Part shown: in pieces, positions 1-4,878 of the stretch | Numbering within the stretch: the first letter of the stretch is position 1 | Layout: the number at the start of each line of letters is the position of its first letter | Assembly: GCA_031292035.1 (NCBI GenBank) | Contig: JARLHX010000263.1 | Span: forward strand, 1 to 5,527 | Source of the DNA: Negativicutes bacterium | GTDB taxonomy: Bacteria > Bacillota_C > Negativicutes > Sporomusales_B > JARLHX01 | Direction of reading: 5' to 3' | DNA: 5,527 nucleotides | Program-made: the position numbers and the translations under genes | Notes under the pieces: model-generated | Databases searched by the model: none | What the model was told of the DNA's origin: nothing | What the model saw: the letters and a program-made list of their open reading frames with translations, nothing else

Positions 1-404
1 ACTTCATCACTAAGTATGTGCCCCGGGATGATGACTTCATTGCCTGGATGATTAAGAAAGAAGCTGCTTTTTGGCAGCACGTCATTGACGGAACCATGCC
101 GGCTATTGATGGCTCGGAGTCCTGTGGAAAAGTGCTGGAAAGGCTGCATCCGAAAGAAAACGGCCAGACTGTAGAAATTCCAAAGACGGCGAAGCAATGG
201 TTACTTGTAAGGCGCGACGCCATGGAAGAAATCGAAAAATGGCAAGATAACAAAAAAGAGGCAGAAAACCAGATCAAGCGGATGCTCGGCGACAACCAGA
301 TTGGTACGGTTGACGGTGTCGTCATAGCCGAGTGGAAAACCATCGAGAAAAAAGCATATACCGTGGCGGCATCGTCGCGGCGACAACTATACATTAGGGG
401 CTAG
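1..404 (+). CDS. YqaJ-type viral recombinase/exonuclease, C-terminal part (5' end outside window)
   Basis: Partial gene, open from the left edge (codons in frame from base 3), so the GTG at 18 is internal rather than the start. YqaJ-family (lambda-exonuclease-like, PD-(D/E)XK fold) proteins resect double-stranded DNA ends to leave 3' single strands for a partner annealing protein. Visible is only the part after the catalytic core: a segment with an acidic run and FWQHV followed by DGTMPAIDGSES, which is the usual 'E-x-x-FW-x-x-V-x-x-G-x-x-P-x-x-D' region behind the nuclease domain, then a charged helical stretch. The end, around WKTIEKKAYTV-x(2)-SSRRQLYI, is the family's terminal block. The catalytic residues lie outside the window. 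Its stop is 11 bases before the recT start, and the recT ribosome site overlaps this stop codon, as expected for an exonuclease/annealase operon. The family call is from remembered motifs; the rest of the gene would settle it. Confidence 0.85.
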   Translation, partial: FITKYVPRDDDFIAWMIKKEAAFWQHVIDGTMPAIDGSESCGKVLERLHPKENGQTVEIPKTAKQWLLVRRDAMEEIEKWQDNKKEAENQIKRMLGDNQIGTVDGVVIAEWKTIEKKAYTVAASSRRQLYIRG

Positions 405-408
405 GAGG
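404..408 (+). promoter_or_regulatory. Ribosome binding site of recT
   Basis: GGAGG lies 7 bases before the ATG at 416 and shares its first G with the stop codon (402-404) of the exonuclease gene. This makes translation of the two genes likely to be coupled and supports the ATG at 416 as the start. Confidence 0.8.
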
Positions 409-415
409 CCTTATT

Positions 416-1393
416 ATGACGGCAACAAACGGAAATCAAGCGTTACGGCAAAAGGCGCAGACGAATGCGCCGGCGCCGGTTCAGAAAAAGGGCAAAACGA
501 TCGCCGACTATTTAAACGATATGCTCCCGGAGATCTCCAAAGCGGTGCCTAAACATGTGACACCGGAGCGGATTGCTCGGATCGCTCTCACCGCGGTGCG
601 AATCAATCCTGAACTCCTAGAGTGCACCAGAGACTCTCTGCTGGCCGGAGTAATGACTTCGGCCCAGTTGGGTTTGGAACCGAATACGCCGCTCGGACAA
701 GCTTACCTGATCCCTTACAGTCGCAGTATCAAGACGGATGCCGGCTGGCAGAAAATCAAAGAGGTGCAGTTCCAGCTGGGTTACCAAGGCATTCTGGACC
801 TGGCATACCGGACCGGTGAATACAAGGATATCTACGTCGAGGAAGTGTATCAGCAAGATCAGTTTGAATATGGCCTGGGTCTTGAACGGCATCTGATCCA
901 TAGGCCCAGCGAAGAAGAAGACCGCGGTTCTTTGACACGGATTTACGCCGTCTATCATACCAAGAACGGTGGCTACGACTTTAAGGTCTGGTCTGTCGGC
1001 CGGATCATGGCACATGCGAAGAAGTACAGCCAGACATGGAACGCGGAGAAGCAGCAGTTTAACGGTGGAGATAAGAATCCCTGGGTGGCCAACTTCGCCG
1101 GTATGGGAAGAAAGACGGTGCTGAAAGATCTTCTGAGATACGCTCCCAAATCGATCGAGTTTGCCAAGATCCTGGATAGTGACGAGACGATCAAAAAAGA
1201 AATCGCTCCGGATATGTCCGAAGTGGACGCGGTGGATATCGATTATAGTGTGCCGGTGACCGCGCCTGACGCGACAGAACAAGACACTGGCACAGAGGAT
1301 CCAAATGGGAGCGAGGGGCCTGCTGGAAGTGCAAGTGAGGCTGCCGAGGAATCGACGCTAGAGCGGCATCGGCGGTTAACAAAGAATCTGTAG
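416..1393 (+). CDS. recT: RecT-family single-strand annealing protein
   Basis: 325 residues. RecT proteins coat single-stranded DNA left by the partner exonuclease and anneal it to complementary strands, giving ATP-independent phage recombination. Core domain about residues 27-260. Recognisable family blocks are LGLEPNTPLGQAYLIPY (85-101), FQLGYQGILDLAYRTG (119-134), the KKYS region (about 202-205), NPW (221-223) and MGRKTVLKDLLRYAPKS (230-246). The N-terminal 25 residues are low-complexity and basic. The C-terminal tail (about 262-325) is acidic and Gly/Ala/Ser/Glu-rich, a common disordered tail in this family that may contact partner proteins. The ATG at 416 has a GGAGG at good spacing. It directly follows the YqaJ-like exonuclease, the usual partner, which strengthens the call. 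The length is normal to slightly long because of the tail. Confidence 0.95.
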   Translation: MTATNGNQALRQKAQTNAPAPVQKKGKTIADYLNDMLPEISKAVPKHVTPERIARIALTAVRINPELLECTRDSLLAGVMTSAQLGLEPNTPLGQAYLIPYSRSIKTDAGWQKIKEVQFQLGYQGILDLAYRTGEYKDIYVEEVYQQDQFEYGLGLERHLIHRPSEEEDRGSLTRIYAVYHTKNGGYDFKVWSVGRIMAHAKKYSQTWNAEKQQFNGGDKNPWVANFAGMGRKTVLKDLLRYAPKSIEFAKILDSDETIKKEIAPDMSEVDAVDIDYSVPVTAPDATEQDTGTEDPNGSEGPAGSASEAAEESTLERHRRLTKNL

Positions 1394-1406
1394 GGGGTCA
1401 CAACGT

Positions 1407-1613
1407 ATGATCTGTCCATTACTAATGGCTTTCTCAACTTTTGAGACTAGCCAGGAAGTGGAGTGCAAGCGAGGAGTCTGCTCCTGGTGGTTCGCTTATC
1501 ATCCGAAATATGTTGAGCGTAAGGGCGGGCCTGAAGGAAGATGTGCTGTTCTTGATATAGCGCGTAAGATAGGAGATCTAAAAACACAAATCACTGCGTG
1601 GAAGGAACCATGA
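1407..1613 (+). CDS. Small four-cysteine phage protein, probable zinc binder
   Basis: 68 residues, ATG at 1407 preceded by a GGGGG purine run at 1393-1397. Cysteines at C3, C20, C25 and C46 give CPL-x(15)-C-x(4)-CSWW-x(17)-CAV. This pattern (an N-terminal C-P, then a C-x(4)-C-x-W pair, then a later G-x-CA) is typical of small hypothetical proteins found near replication genes in Firmicute prophages, and four cysteines suggest one structural zinc. No enzyme motif is visible and the function is not known to me. It begins 14 bases after recT. Its TGA stop (1611-1613) overlaps the ATG of the next short frame as ATGA, a classic translational-coupling arrangement. Confidence 0.75.
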   Translation: MICPLLMAFSTFETSQEVECKRGVCSWWFAYHPKYVERKGGPEGRCAVLDIARKIGDLKTQITAWKEP

Positions 1614-1705
1614 AATCAACTGGTATTGTGCGTAAAGAGGAGTCTCGTGATGAAATGTCTACCGGGAGTAACCACGAATCCCAATTGCCGTTTATGCGGC
1701 AGTAA
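1610..1705 (+). pseudogene. Possible remnant of an AbrB/SpoVT-type gene start (31-codon frame)
   Basis: The ATG at 1610 overlaps the stop of the previous gene (ATGA) and follows a GAAGGA at 1601-1606. The first nine residues, MKSTGIVRK, are exactly the opening of many AbrB/SpoVT-family transition-state regulators, which normally continue VDELGR. Here similarity stops after K9 (base 1636), and the frame runs through the ribosome site and first part of the next gene to a stop at 1703-1705. AbrB-like genes are common small genes in Firmicute prophages, so the simplest reading is a deletion that kept only the start of one such gene and joined it to the zinc-ribbon gene. Alternatives are a leader peptide that couples translation, or chance similarity. 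The frame is too short to encode a functional swapped-hairpin domain. Confidence 0.45.
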
Positions 1706-1868
1706 AGGGGATATTACCGGTTTTATCTACCCAATGGTTTTTCTTACCTGCTCTGGCTGTGGCTTCGAATGGAAAACGCTCGGCGCTATATGCCCGCAGT
1801 GCAAAGAATCGAATGGCACGCCTTATGTGAGTGAGTGCCCAAAATGCACGAGAAGGAAGGCGGGGTAA
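1650..1868 (+). CDS. Zinc-ribbon protein with four CxxC knuckles
   Basis: 72 residues from the ATG at 1650. This start is preferred because GAGGAG at 1637-1642 lies 7 bases before it, whereas the in-frame TTG at 1626 sits upstream of that ribosome site and has none of its own. CxxC pairs at 13-16 (CRLC), 34-37 (CSGC), 48-51 (CPQC) and 63-66 (CPKC), with one more cysteine at C3, suggest two treble-clef or rubredoxin-like zinc ribbons in tandem. There are no catalytic motifs and no membrane segment. Such proteins may bind nucleic acid or act as adaptors, but no specific role can be claimed. The stop TAA (1866-1868) overlaps the ATG of the next gene (TAATG), so the two are probably translated together. 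Confidence 0.7.
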   Translation: MKCLPGVTTNPNCRLCGSKGDITGFIYPMVFLTCSGCGFEWKTLGAICPQCKESNGTPYVSECPKCTRRKAG

Positions 1869-2038
1869 TGGAAAAAGAGAGTGCTTGTTGCTGCGGCTGG
1901 TGCGGCCGGAAATTGAAAAATGCCAAAGCCATTGAGCGTGGATTTGGCAGGGTTTGCTTTAGAAAGAATCGCCGGGAGAAAGCCAAGGCGGAATATGAAG
2001 AGCGACAGCTGAAGCTCAATTTTGATGATGTTGCTTAG
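1868..2038 (+). CDS. DUF6011-like small zinc-binding protein
   Basis: 56 residues from the ATG at 1868, which overlaps the previous stop and has a purine-rich GAAGGAAGGCGGGG just upstream. A longer in-frame ATG at 1835 would lie deep inside the previous gene with no ribosome site. The motif CGWCGRKLKNAKAIERGFGRVC (residues 9-30) has the DUF6011 layout: C-x(2)-CGR-x-L, a short spacer, then G-x-G-x-VC. The rest is a highly charged helix (31-46) ending in QLKLNFDDVA. The QLKLNF part (47-52) resembles the hexapeptide used to dock on the bacterial sliding clamp (Q-L-x-L-x-L/F). DUF6011 proteins are frequent in phages and have no established function. This is the last gene before the origin-like region. 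Confidence 0.7.
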   Translation: MEKESACCCGWCGRKLKNAKAIERGFGRVCFRKNRREKAKAEYEERQLKLNFDDVA

Positions 2039-2050
2039 GTAAGGGAGCGC

Positions 2051-2079
2051 GGGGAGGCAGTCGACGGTGCTGCCTTCCC
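2051..2079 (+). terminator. Strong hairpin after the recombination gene cluster, no T-tract
   Basis: The arms 2051-2060 (GGGGAGGCAG) and 2070-2079 (CTGCCTTCCC) pair over 10 bp with one G-T wobble and a 9-base loop, 12 bases after the last stop. It sits where a terminator would be expected, but what follows is ATAACGTAATT rather than a T-run, so it may be an inefficient terminator, an RNA-stability hairpin or a boundary element of the origin. Confidence 0.4.
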
Positions 2080-2151
2080 ATAACGTAATTATGTGCGGAT
2101 TCGTGAAGTCGTGAGTTCTAAAAACTTAACTATCCTTGAACGCTTTAAAAG

Positions 2152-2160
2152 TTATCCACA
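2152..2160 (+). promoter_or_regulatory. DnaA box
   Basis: TTATCCACA is an exact match to the bacterial DnaA-box consensus (TTATNCACA). It is the only perfect one noticed in the window and stands 10 bases before the iteron array. It suggests that host DnaA helps open this origin. The sequence right after it contains TAG at 2162-2164, 2166-2168 and 2169-2171, which recalls DnaA-trio elements of chromosomal origins; that part is speculative. Confidence 0.65.
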
Positions 2161-2165
2161 ATAGG

Positions 2166-2381
2166 TAGTAGTGATAAAGCGAAAACACTGTATCACTACT
2201 AAAGCGATACACAAAAAACGCTGTATCACTATGCATCTGATACATAAAAAAGGCTTTATCACTACCGAGTGATACACAAAAAACGCTGTATCCCGAAAAA
2301 GTGATACATAAAAAAATTGGGTGTGATACAGCGAAAATTTAGTATCACAGGGGTAGTGATACACAAAAAACGCTGTATGCA
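2166..2381. repeat. Iteron array, about seven units with dyad ends GTGATACA / TGTATCAC
   Basis: Units of about 26 bp consist of GTGATACA, about 10 bases (CAAAAAACGC in the forward form), then TGTATCAC. Forward units start at 2204, 2237, 2269, 2301 (left half only) and 2356. Units at 2171 and 2323 are in the reverse orientation (they begin GTGATAAAGCG and GTGATACAGCG). A 21-base core is identical at 2206-2226, 2271-2291 and 2358-2378. The first unit has extended perfect arms, TAGTAGTGATA (2166-2176) and TATCACTACTA (2191-2201). Start-to-start distances are 33, 33, 32, 32, 22 and 33 bp, near multiples of one helical turn, so bound proteins would line up on one face of the DNA. The spacers between units are only about 6-7 bases, which excludes CRISPR. 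Confidence 0.85.
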
Positions 2382-2388
2382 ATATAAG
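2360..2388 (+). promoter_or_regulatory. Candidate promoter of the replication initiator gene
   Basis: A possible -10, TATAAG (2383-2388, 5 of 6), is spaced 17 bases from a weak -35, TACACA (2360-2365, 4 of 6). The -35 lies inside the last iteron, so initiator bound there would block its own promoter, a common autoregulation in iteron systems. The leader would be about 40 bases. The match is modest. Confidence 0.35.
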
Positions 2389-2423
2389 ACAATACAGTTT
2401 GTTTACAATACAAATACAATACA
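2389..2423 (+). repeat. ACAATACA direct repeats in AT-rich stretch
   Basis: ACAATACA occurs at 2389-2396, 2405-2412 and 2416-2423 (16 and 11 bases apart) in a strongly A/T-rich stretch between the iterons and the initiator gene. It may be a DNA-unwinding element or extra weak binding sites. The TACA core resembles the GATACA iteron half-site. Confidence 0.5.
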
Positions 2424-2435
2424 TCCCAAAGGCAG

Positions 2436-3254
2436 GTGACCGGTACGGATGAAAAAAGGTTGACGATACCAATTTCAAGTGGCTTGCTCACATCAAAGCA
2501 CCGTGATCAATTAGGGCCTGCTATTTGGGAGTTCCTTGTGCTCATCGATATGGTCACCGATGAATACGAGGAAAACGGAGAAAGGTGGGGTAAGGTTCTT
2601 GGCGGCCGCCCTATTGTCGCTGATGATATTGCAGAACGGCTTGGAATTCACGCTGAAACAGCAAGAAACAATCTTCGCAGGTTGAAAAAATACGAGTATA
2701 TCCGAACACGTCGAACGCCAAGAGGAGAAAGTATCAACGTCCGCAAGTCAATTAAGTGGCTAATGCGGTCTATGCACGAAGCCGTTACCACCGGCCCGTC
2801 CAACCAGTCAAATATTGCTGAGTTGGTTCAACAGCTACGGACCATCCCTGGTGTGGTTGCTCAGGACAGGGACTTCGGCGTAATGGGCAAGTTATGCAAA
2901 GAATATGGGCATCCGAAGGTGAGCGATGCTTTGATCAAACTGCGAGAAGCAGCAATTGTTGACACGATCAAAGAGCCGGTGTCGTATCTTAACGGGATAC
3001 TCCGAAAAAACAAAGGCAGTGAGTCACCCGGGGCAACGAGCGGCTATTTGACTTCCAGTGATGCCTGGACAGAAGTATTGGGCCAAATAAACCGGGTTGG
3101 CGGATTGAGACCGTGGTCCAATGCGTTGATAGGGGAAGCTGTGAAGCAAGTCGGCGGACTGAGTACGATCAAACAATCGCCGCCAGGGTCAATGATGTGG
3201 GCATTTATCGGGGCATACAAAGGCTTGCTGCAAAGCAAAAAGGCTGGCGGTTAA
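2436..3254 (+). CDS. Winged-helix phage replication initiator protein
   Basis: 272 residues. The start is taken as the GTG at 2436 with a weak AAAGG at 2428-2432. A TTG at 2460 is possible, because the conserved part begins only at about residue 10 with IPISSGLLTSKH. The N-terminal half (about 12-110) matches a helix-turn-helix domain seen in Firmicute prophage proteins: AIWEFLVLIDMVT (29-41), VLGGRPI (54-60), a helix-turn-helix at about 61-85 (DDIAERLGIHAETARNNLRRL) and a wing, YEYIRTRRTPRGESI (86-100). The middle (125-192) ends in EPVSYLNGILR, a motif like the end of phage replication proteins. The C-terminal block (208-266) has SDAWTEVL and WAFIGAYKGLL. The protein probably binds the iterons just upstream and recruits host replication proteins. 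No helicase-loader (DnaC-like) gene follows, so this protein or the host must supply that step. Initiator function is inferred from domain and position. Confidence 0.7.
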   Translation: MTGTDEKRLTIPISSGLLTSKHRDQLGPAIWEFLVLIDMVTDEYEENGERWGKVLGGRPIVADDIAERLGIHAETARNNLRRLKKYEYIRTRRTPRGESINVRKSIKWLMRSMHEAVTTGPSNQSNIAELVQQLRTIPGVVAQDRDFGVMGKLCKEYGHPKVSDALIKLREAAIVDTIKEPVSYLNGILRKNKGSESPGATSGYLTSSDAWTEVLGQINRVGGLRPWSNALIGEAVKQVGGLSTIKQSPPGSMMWAFIGAYKGLLQSKKAGG

Positions 3255-3676
3255 TGATTACCTGGGACAATCTTTCGGAGGCTGTCAAACGTCGTAACCA
3301 GCATTTGCGGGAAGTTCTGAGCGGACAGGTTAAGAAGCAGGCCAAGTATCACAACGAGAAGATCAACCTGGACGGTCTGGTATTTGACTCAAAGAAAGAG
3401 GCTGCGAAATACGCAGAGCTGCTTCTGCTCAAACGTGCCGGTATCGTGGCCGAGTTTAAACATCATCCTCGCCCCTTTGTCTTAAAAGAGGGATATCGAT
3501 GCCAGCAGACCAAGCGATGGATCAGGCCAATCACCTACACACCTGACTTTTGGGTGAAGTACGCCGACGGCCATGAGGTGTGGATCGACACGAAGGGATA
3601 TCGGACTGAGGTGTACAGGATCAAGCTGAAGCTATTCCTGGAGCGTTATCCGGAGCTGGAGTTTATCGAGGAATAG
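3254..3676 (+). CDS. DUF1064 family nuclease (putative Holliday-junction resolvase-like)
   Basis: 140 residues. The ATG at 3254 overlaps the initiator's TAA stop (TAATG), so translation is probably coupled; upstream in-frame codons lie within the initiator gene and lack a ribosome site. The protein follows the DUF1064 layout: KYHNEKINLDGLVFDSKKEAAKYAELLLL (31-59) with E49, a strand ending in VAEFKHHPRPFVL, then TYTPDFWV (94-101) with D98, and IDTKGYRT (111-118) with D112 and K114. These form a PD-(D/E)XK-type set: E49, D98, and the D-x-K pair. DUF1064 proteins are phage-borne and have been proposed to act as resolvase-like endonucleases on branched DNA. That activity is inferred, not seen. 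Its place in the replication module fits clearing of recombination or replication intermediates. Confidence 0.85.
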   Translation: MITWDNLSEAVKRRNQHLREVLSGQVKKQAKYHNEKINLDGLVFDSKKEAAKYAELLLLKRAGIVAEFKHHPRPFVLKEGYRCQQTKRWIRPITYTPDFWVKYADGHEVWIDTKGYRTEVYRIKLKLFLERYPELEFIEE

Positions 3677-3733
3677 TGGTCGATTCTCTGCTACGGTGGC
3701 TTGATTTCAAAAACCGACTCAAACAATTAAGCT

Positions 3734-3745
3734 AGGGGAGGTGAT
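3734..3745 (+). promoter_or_regulatory. Very strong ribosome binding site of the J-domain gene
   Basis: AGGGGAGGTGAT is close to a full complement of the 16S rRNA 3' end and lies 5 bases before the ATG at 3751. It fixes that start and argues against the overlapping frame that begins at the GTG at 3741, inside the ribosome site. Confidence 0.85.
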
Positions 3746-3750
3746 GCCAT

Positions 3751-4254
3751 ATGCCCGCAAAAAAGCAATATGCCGACGTCGATTTCTACGAGCGCAAGCT
3801 AAAGACCGTCATGGAGCGCCTGGGCGCCGACCAATACAACTGGAATTGGGACAGGCACGGCGGCTGGGTGGACTTCCAGTATCACGGCGAGTGGTATCGG
3901 TTCGAGCACAGCGTGGCAAAGGCCCAGGCCCGCGGCGTAAAGCTGCAATACGGGAGCGATGCTTTTGCCCAGATCGTGCTGGCGCTGGAGGACCTGGCGC
4001 GCATGGTCGAGCGGGGAATCAATGAGCTGAGCACCTGGGTGGCCGGGATGCGATTTCTACCGCCGCCGTTGGAGGTGCCGGCGTTTTTCAAGGCGATGGG
4101 CTTTACCGAGATCCCGGCGGGGCCCGAGGATGTCAACGAAAGGTATAGGACGCTGGCCAAGGTGATGCATCCAGACGCCGGCGGGAGCGCCGAGCAGTTC
4201 AAAGAGCTACAGAACAATGCGACGTTGGCTAAGAGCTATTTTGATAGGACATGA
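3751..4254 (+). CDS. Phage J-domain (DnaJ-like) protein
   Basis: 167 residues. The C-terminal part (about 110-165) is a J-domain: helix AFFKAMGF, then DVNERYRTLAKVMHPDAGGSAEQFKELQNNATLAKSYF, with the signature HPD at 140-142 that stimulates the ATPase of DnaK-type chaperones. The N-terminal part (about 8-105) is a conserved but unnamed region rich in aromatic residues (YNWNWDRHGGWVDF, then EWYRFEHSVAKA). It has no Gly/Phe linker or zinc-finger domain, so it is not a general DnaJ co-chaperone. A likely role is to bring host DnaK to a phage complex, for example to remodel replication or terminase proteins, by analogy with lambda's use of DnaJ/DnaK. The gene is clearly richer in G+C than its neighbours, which may mean a separate origin. 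It starts 75 bases after the DUF1064 gene with a very strong ribosome site. Confidence 0.8.
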   Translation: MPAKKQYADVDFYERKLKTVMERLGADQYNWNWDRHGGWVDFQYHGEWYRFEHSVAKAQARGVKLQYGSDAFAQIVLALEDLARMVERGINELSTWVAGMRFLPPPLEVPAFFKAMGFTEIPAGPEDVNERYRTLAKVMHPDAGGSAEQFKELQNNATLAKSYFDRT

Positions 4255-4260
4255 GGAGAA

Positions 4261-4282
4261 GGGGCAGCCAATTGGCCGCCCC
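4261..4282. other. Hairpin between the J-domain and regulator genes
   Basis: GGGGCAGCC (4261-4269) and GGCCGCCCC (4274-4282) pair with one A-C mismatch around an AATT loop; the centre GGCCAATTGGCC is partly a DNA palindrome. There is no T-run on either side, so it is not a standard terminator. It lies 20 bases before the next gene's ribosome site and may protect the RNA or tune expression. Confidence 0.5.
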
Positions 4283-4301
4283 AGTGGCGTGTAATTTCAA
4301 C

Positions 4302-4310
4302 GGGGAGGGG
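4302..4310 (+). promoter_or_regulatory. Ribosome binding site that selects a TTG start
   Basis: GGGGAGGGG followed by AAAGGGT precedes the TTG at 4318 by 7 bases. There is no ATG or GTG near enough to compete, so the TTG is taken as the start. A nearly identical leader precedes the second regulator at 5216. Confidence 0.7.
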
Positions 4311-4317
4311 AAAGGGT

Positions 4318-4806
4318 TTGCAGGGATATAGCGATTATTATCGACTGACCGAAGGATATCTGAAAAACTACAAGGCGTTTCGCATGGCTTTAGAAAACCT
4401 GCGACGAGTCAGATCCCATAAAGAACAAGAACTGATCGACGCGCGGCTGCCCATTGCCCGGTACGGGATGGAACCCAGGAGCGGCGGTGAGCTCACTCCG
4501 ACCGAATCGGAATCTGACCGTGAGCTGATCCTGCAGCGTGAGATCTACCGACTGAGCCGGGACATCCTTTCGCTGCAGATCAAGGTGGAGCAGGTTGCCT
4601 TGGCCCTGGGCGCACTTCCTGGCCAGGACCGCAAACTCATCGATTTTCGCTATGGCGAGAAACGCCCATGGAAGGAGATCGCCGACGAGATTGGATATAG
4701 CGAGAGACAGTGCAAACGGCGAACCTACAAGGCCGTCGAACAGATCTGTGTGACCTTATTTGGATTCAAAACAGTTATCCATCAAAAATACTGTTTCGTT
4801 AGTTGA
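4318..4806 (+). CDS. ArpU/RinA-type phage transcriptional regulator (sigma-region-4-like HTH)
   Basis: 162 residues from a TTG start. The N-terminal two thirds (about 1-98) is charged and probably alpha-helical or coiled coil. The C-terminal end is a sigma-70 region-4-like helix-turn-helix: LGALPGQDRKLIDFRYGEKRPWKEIADEIGYSERQCKRRTYKAVEQI (about 97-143), with the family's 'R-Y-x(4)-W-x-E-I-A-x-E-(I/M)-G-Y-S-x-R' pattern. Proteins of this type sit at the end of phage early regions and activate the packaging and structural genes. Residues about 150-162 form an unusual tail, and its DNA holds a 7-bp inverted repeat (AAACAGT 4769-4775, ACTGTTT 4790-4796). Its target is probably in the leader just downstream; this is inferred from position. 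ArpU versus RinA cannot be decided by eye. Confidence 0.75.
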   Translation: MQGYSDYYRLTEGYLKNYKAFRMALENLRRVRSHKEQELIDARLPIARYGMEPRSGGELTPTESESDRELILQREIYRLSRDILSLQIKVEQVALALGALPGQDRKLIDFRYGEKRPWKEIADEIGYSERQCKRRTYKAVEQICVTLFGFKTVIHQKYCFVS

Positions 4807-4850
4807 CCATAACATGGCACGAATATGTCCCACATGACAGGTTTTTACTG

Positions 4851-4867
4851 TGATATAGTTTAAACTA
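4851..4867 (+). promoter_or_regulatory. Candidate extended -10 promoter with overlapping 12-bp palindrome
   Basis: TGATATAGT (4851-4859) has the extended -10 form TGn plus TATAGT (5 of 6 to consensus). The nearest -35-like hexamer, ATGACA (4834-4839), is only 14 bases away, so the promoter may need an activator. The perfect palindrome TAGTTTAAACTA (4856-4867) overlaps the -10 and the likely start site and could be an operator. Both are inferred from sequence only. Confidence 0.35.
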
Positions 4868-4878
4868 GATAAAATAAC

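Larger units (their letters stand above)
2152..2435. other. Putative phage replication origin (DnaA box, iterons, AT-rich stretch)
   Basis: Non-coding block directly before the replication initiator gene. In order it holds a perfect DnaA box, three TAG triplets, a phased array of dyad iterons, and an AT-rich ACAATACA-repeat segment that could be where the strands open. This is the classic build of an iteron-controlled origin, and the neighbouring initiator is the natural iteron-binding protein. Both the origin role and the protein pairing are inferred from layout. An alternative is a purely regulatory operator array for the initiator gene. Confidence 0.65.

Noticed and set aside
617..1282. 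221-codon open frame on the minus strand
   Set aside because: It lies wholly inside recT, whose protein is clearly conserved; there is no ribosome site or recognisable domain on the minus strand.
1626..1649. TTG start of the zinc-ribbon protein
   Set aside because: It lies upstream of the gene's own GAGGAG ribosome site; the ATG at 1650 has the right spacing.
2166..2381. CRISPR array
   Set aside because: Spacers are about 6-7 bases, units have internal dyads and flip orientation, and no cas genes are present.
2152..2478. 108-codon minus-strand frame with repeated FFVYH/FLCI-like segments
   Set aside because: It is the translation of the iteron array; the protein repeats merely mirror the DNA repeats.
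3113..3253. Longer N-terminus of the DUF1064 protein
   Set aside because: It would overlap the initiator gene by 140 bases without a ribosome site, and the added residues do not belong to the family.
3741..4025. 94-codon plus-strand frame overlapping the J-domain gene
   Set aside because: Its start lies within the ribosome site of the J-domain gene and the product is an Arg/Gly-rich out-of-frame reading of GC-rich DNA.
4774..4783. Second DnaA box (GTTATCCATC)
   Set aside because: Only 7 of 9 positions match and it lies inside a coding region far from the origin-like block.
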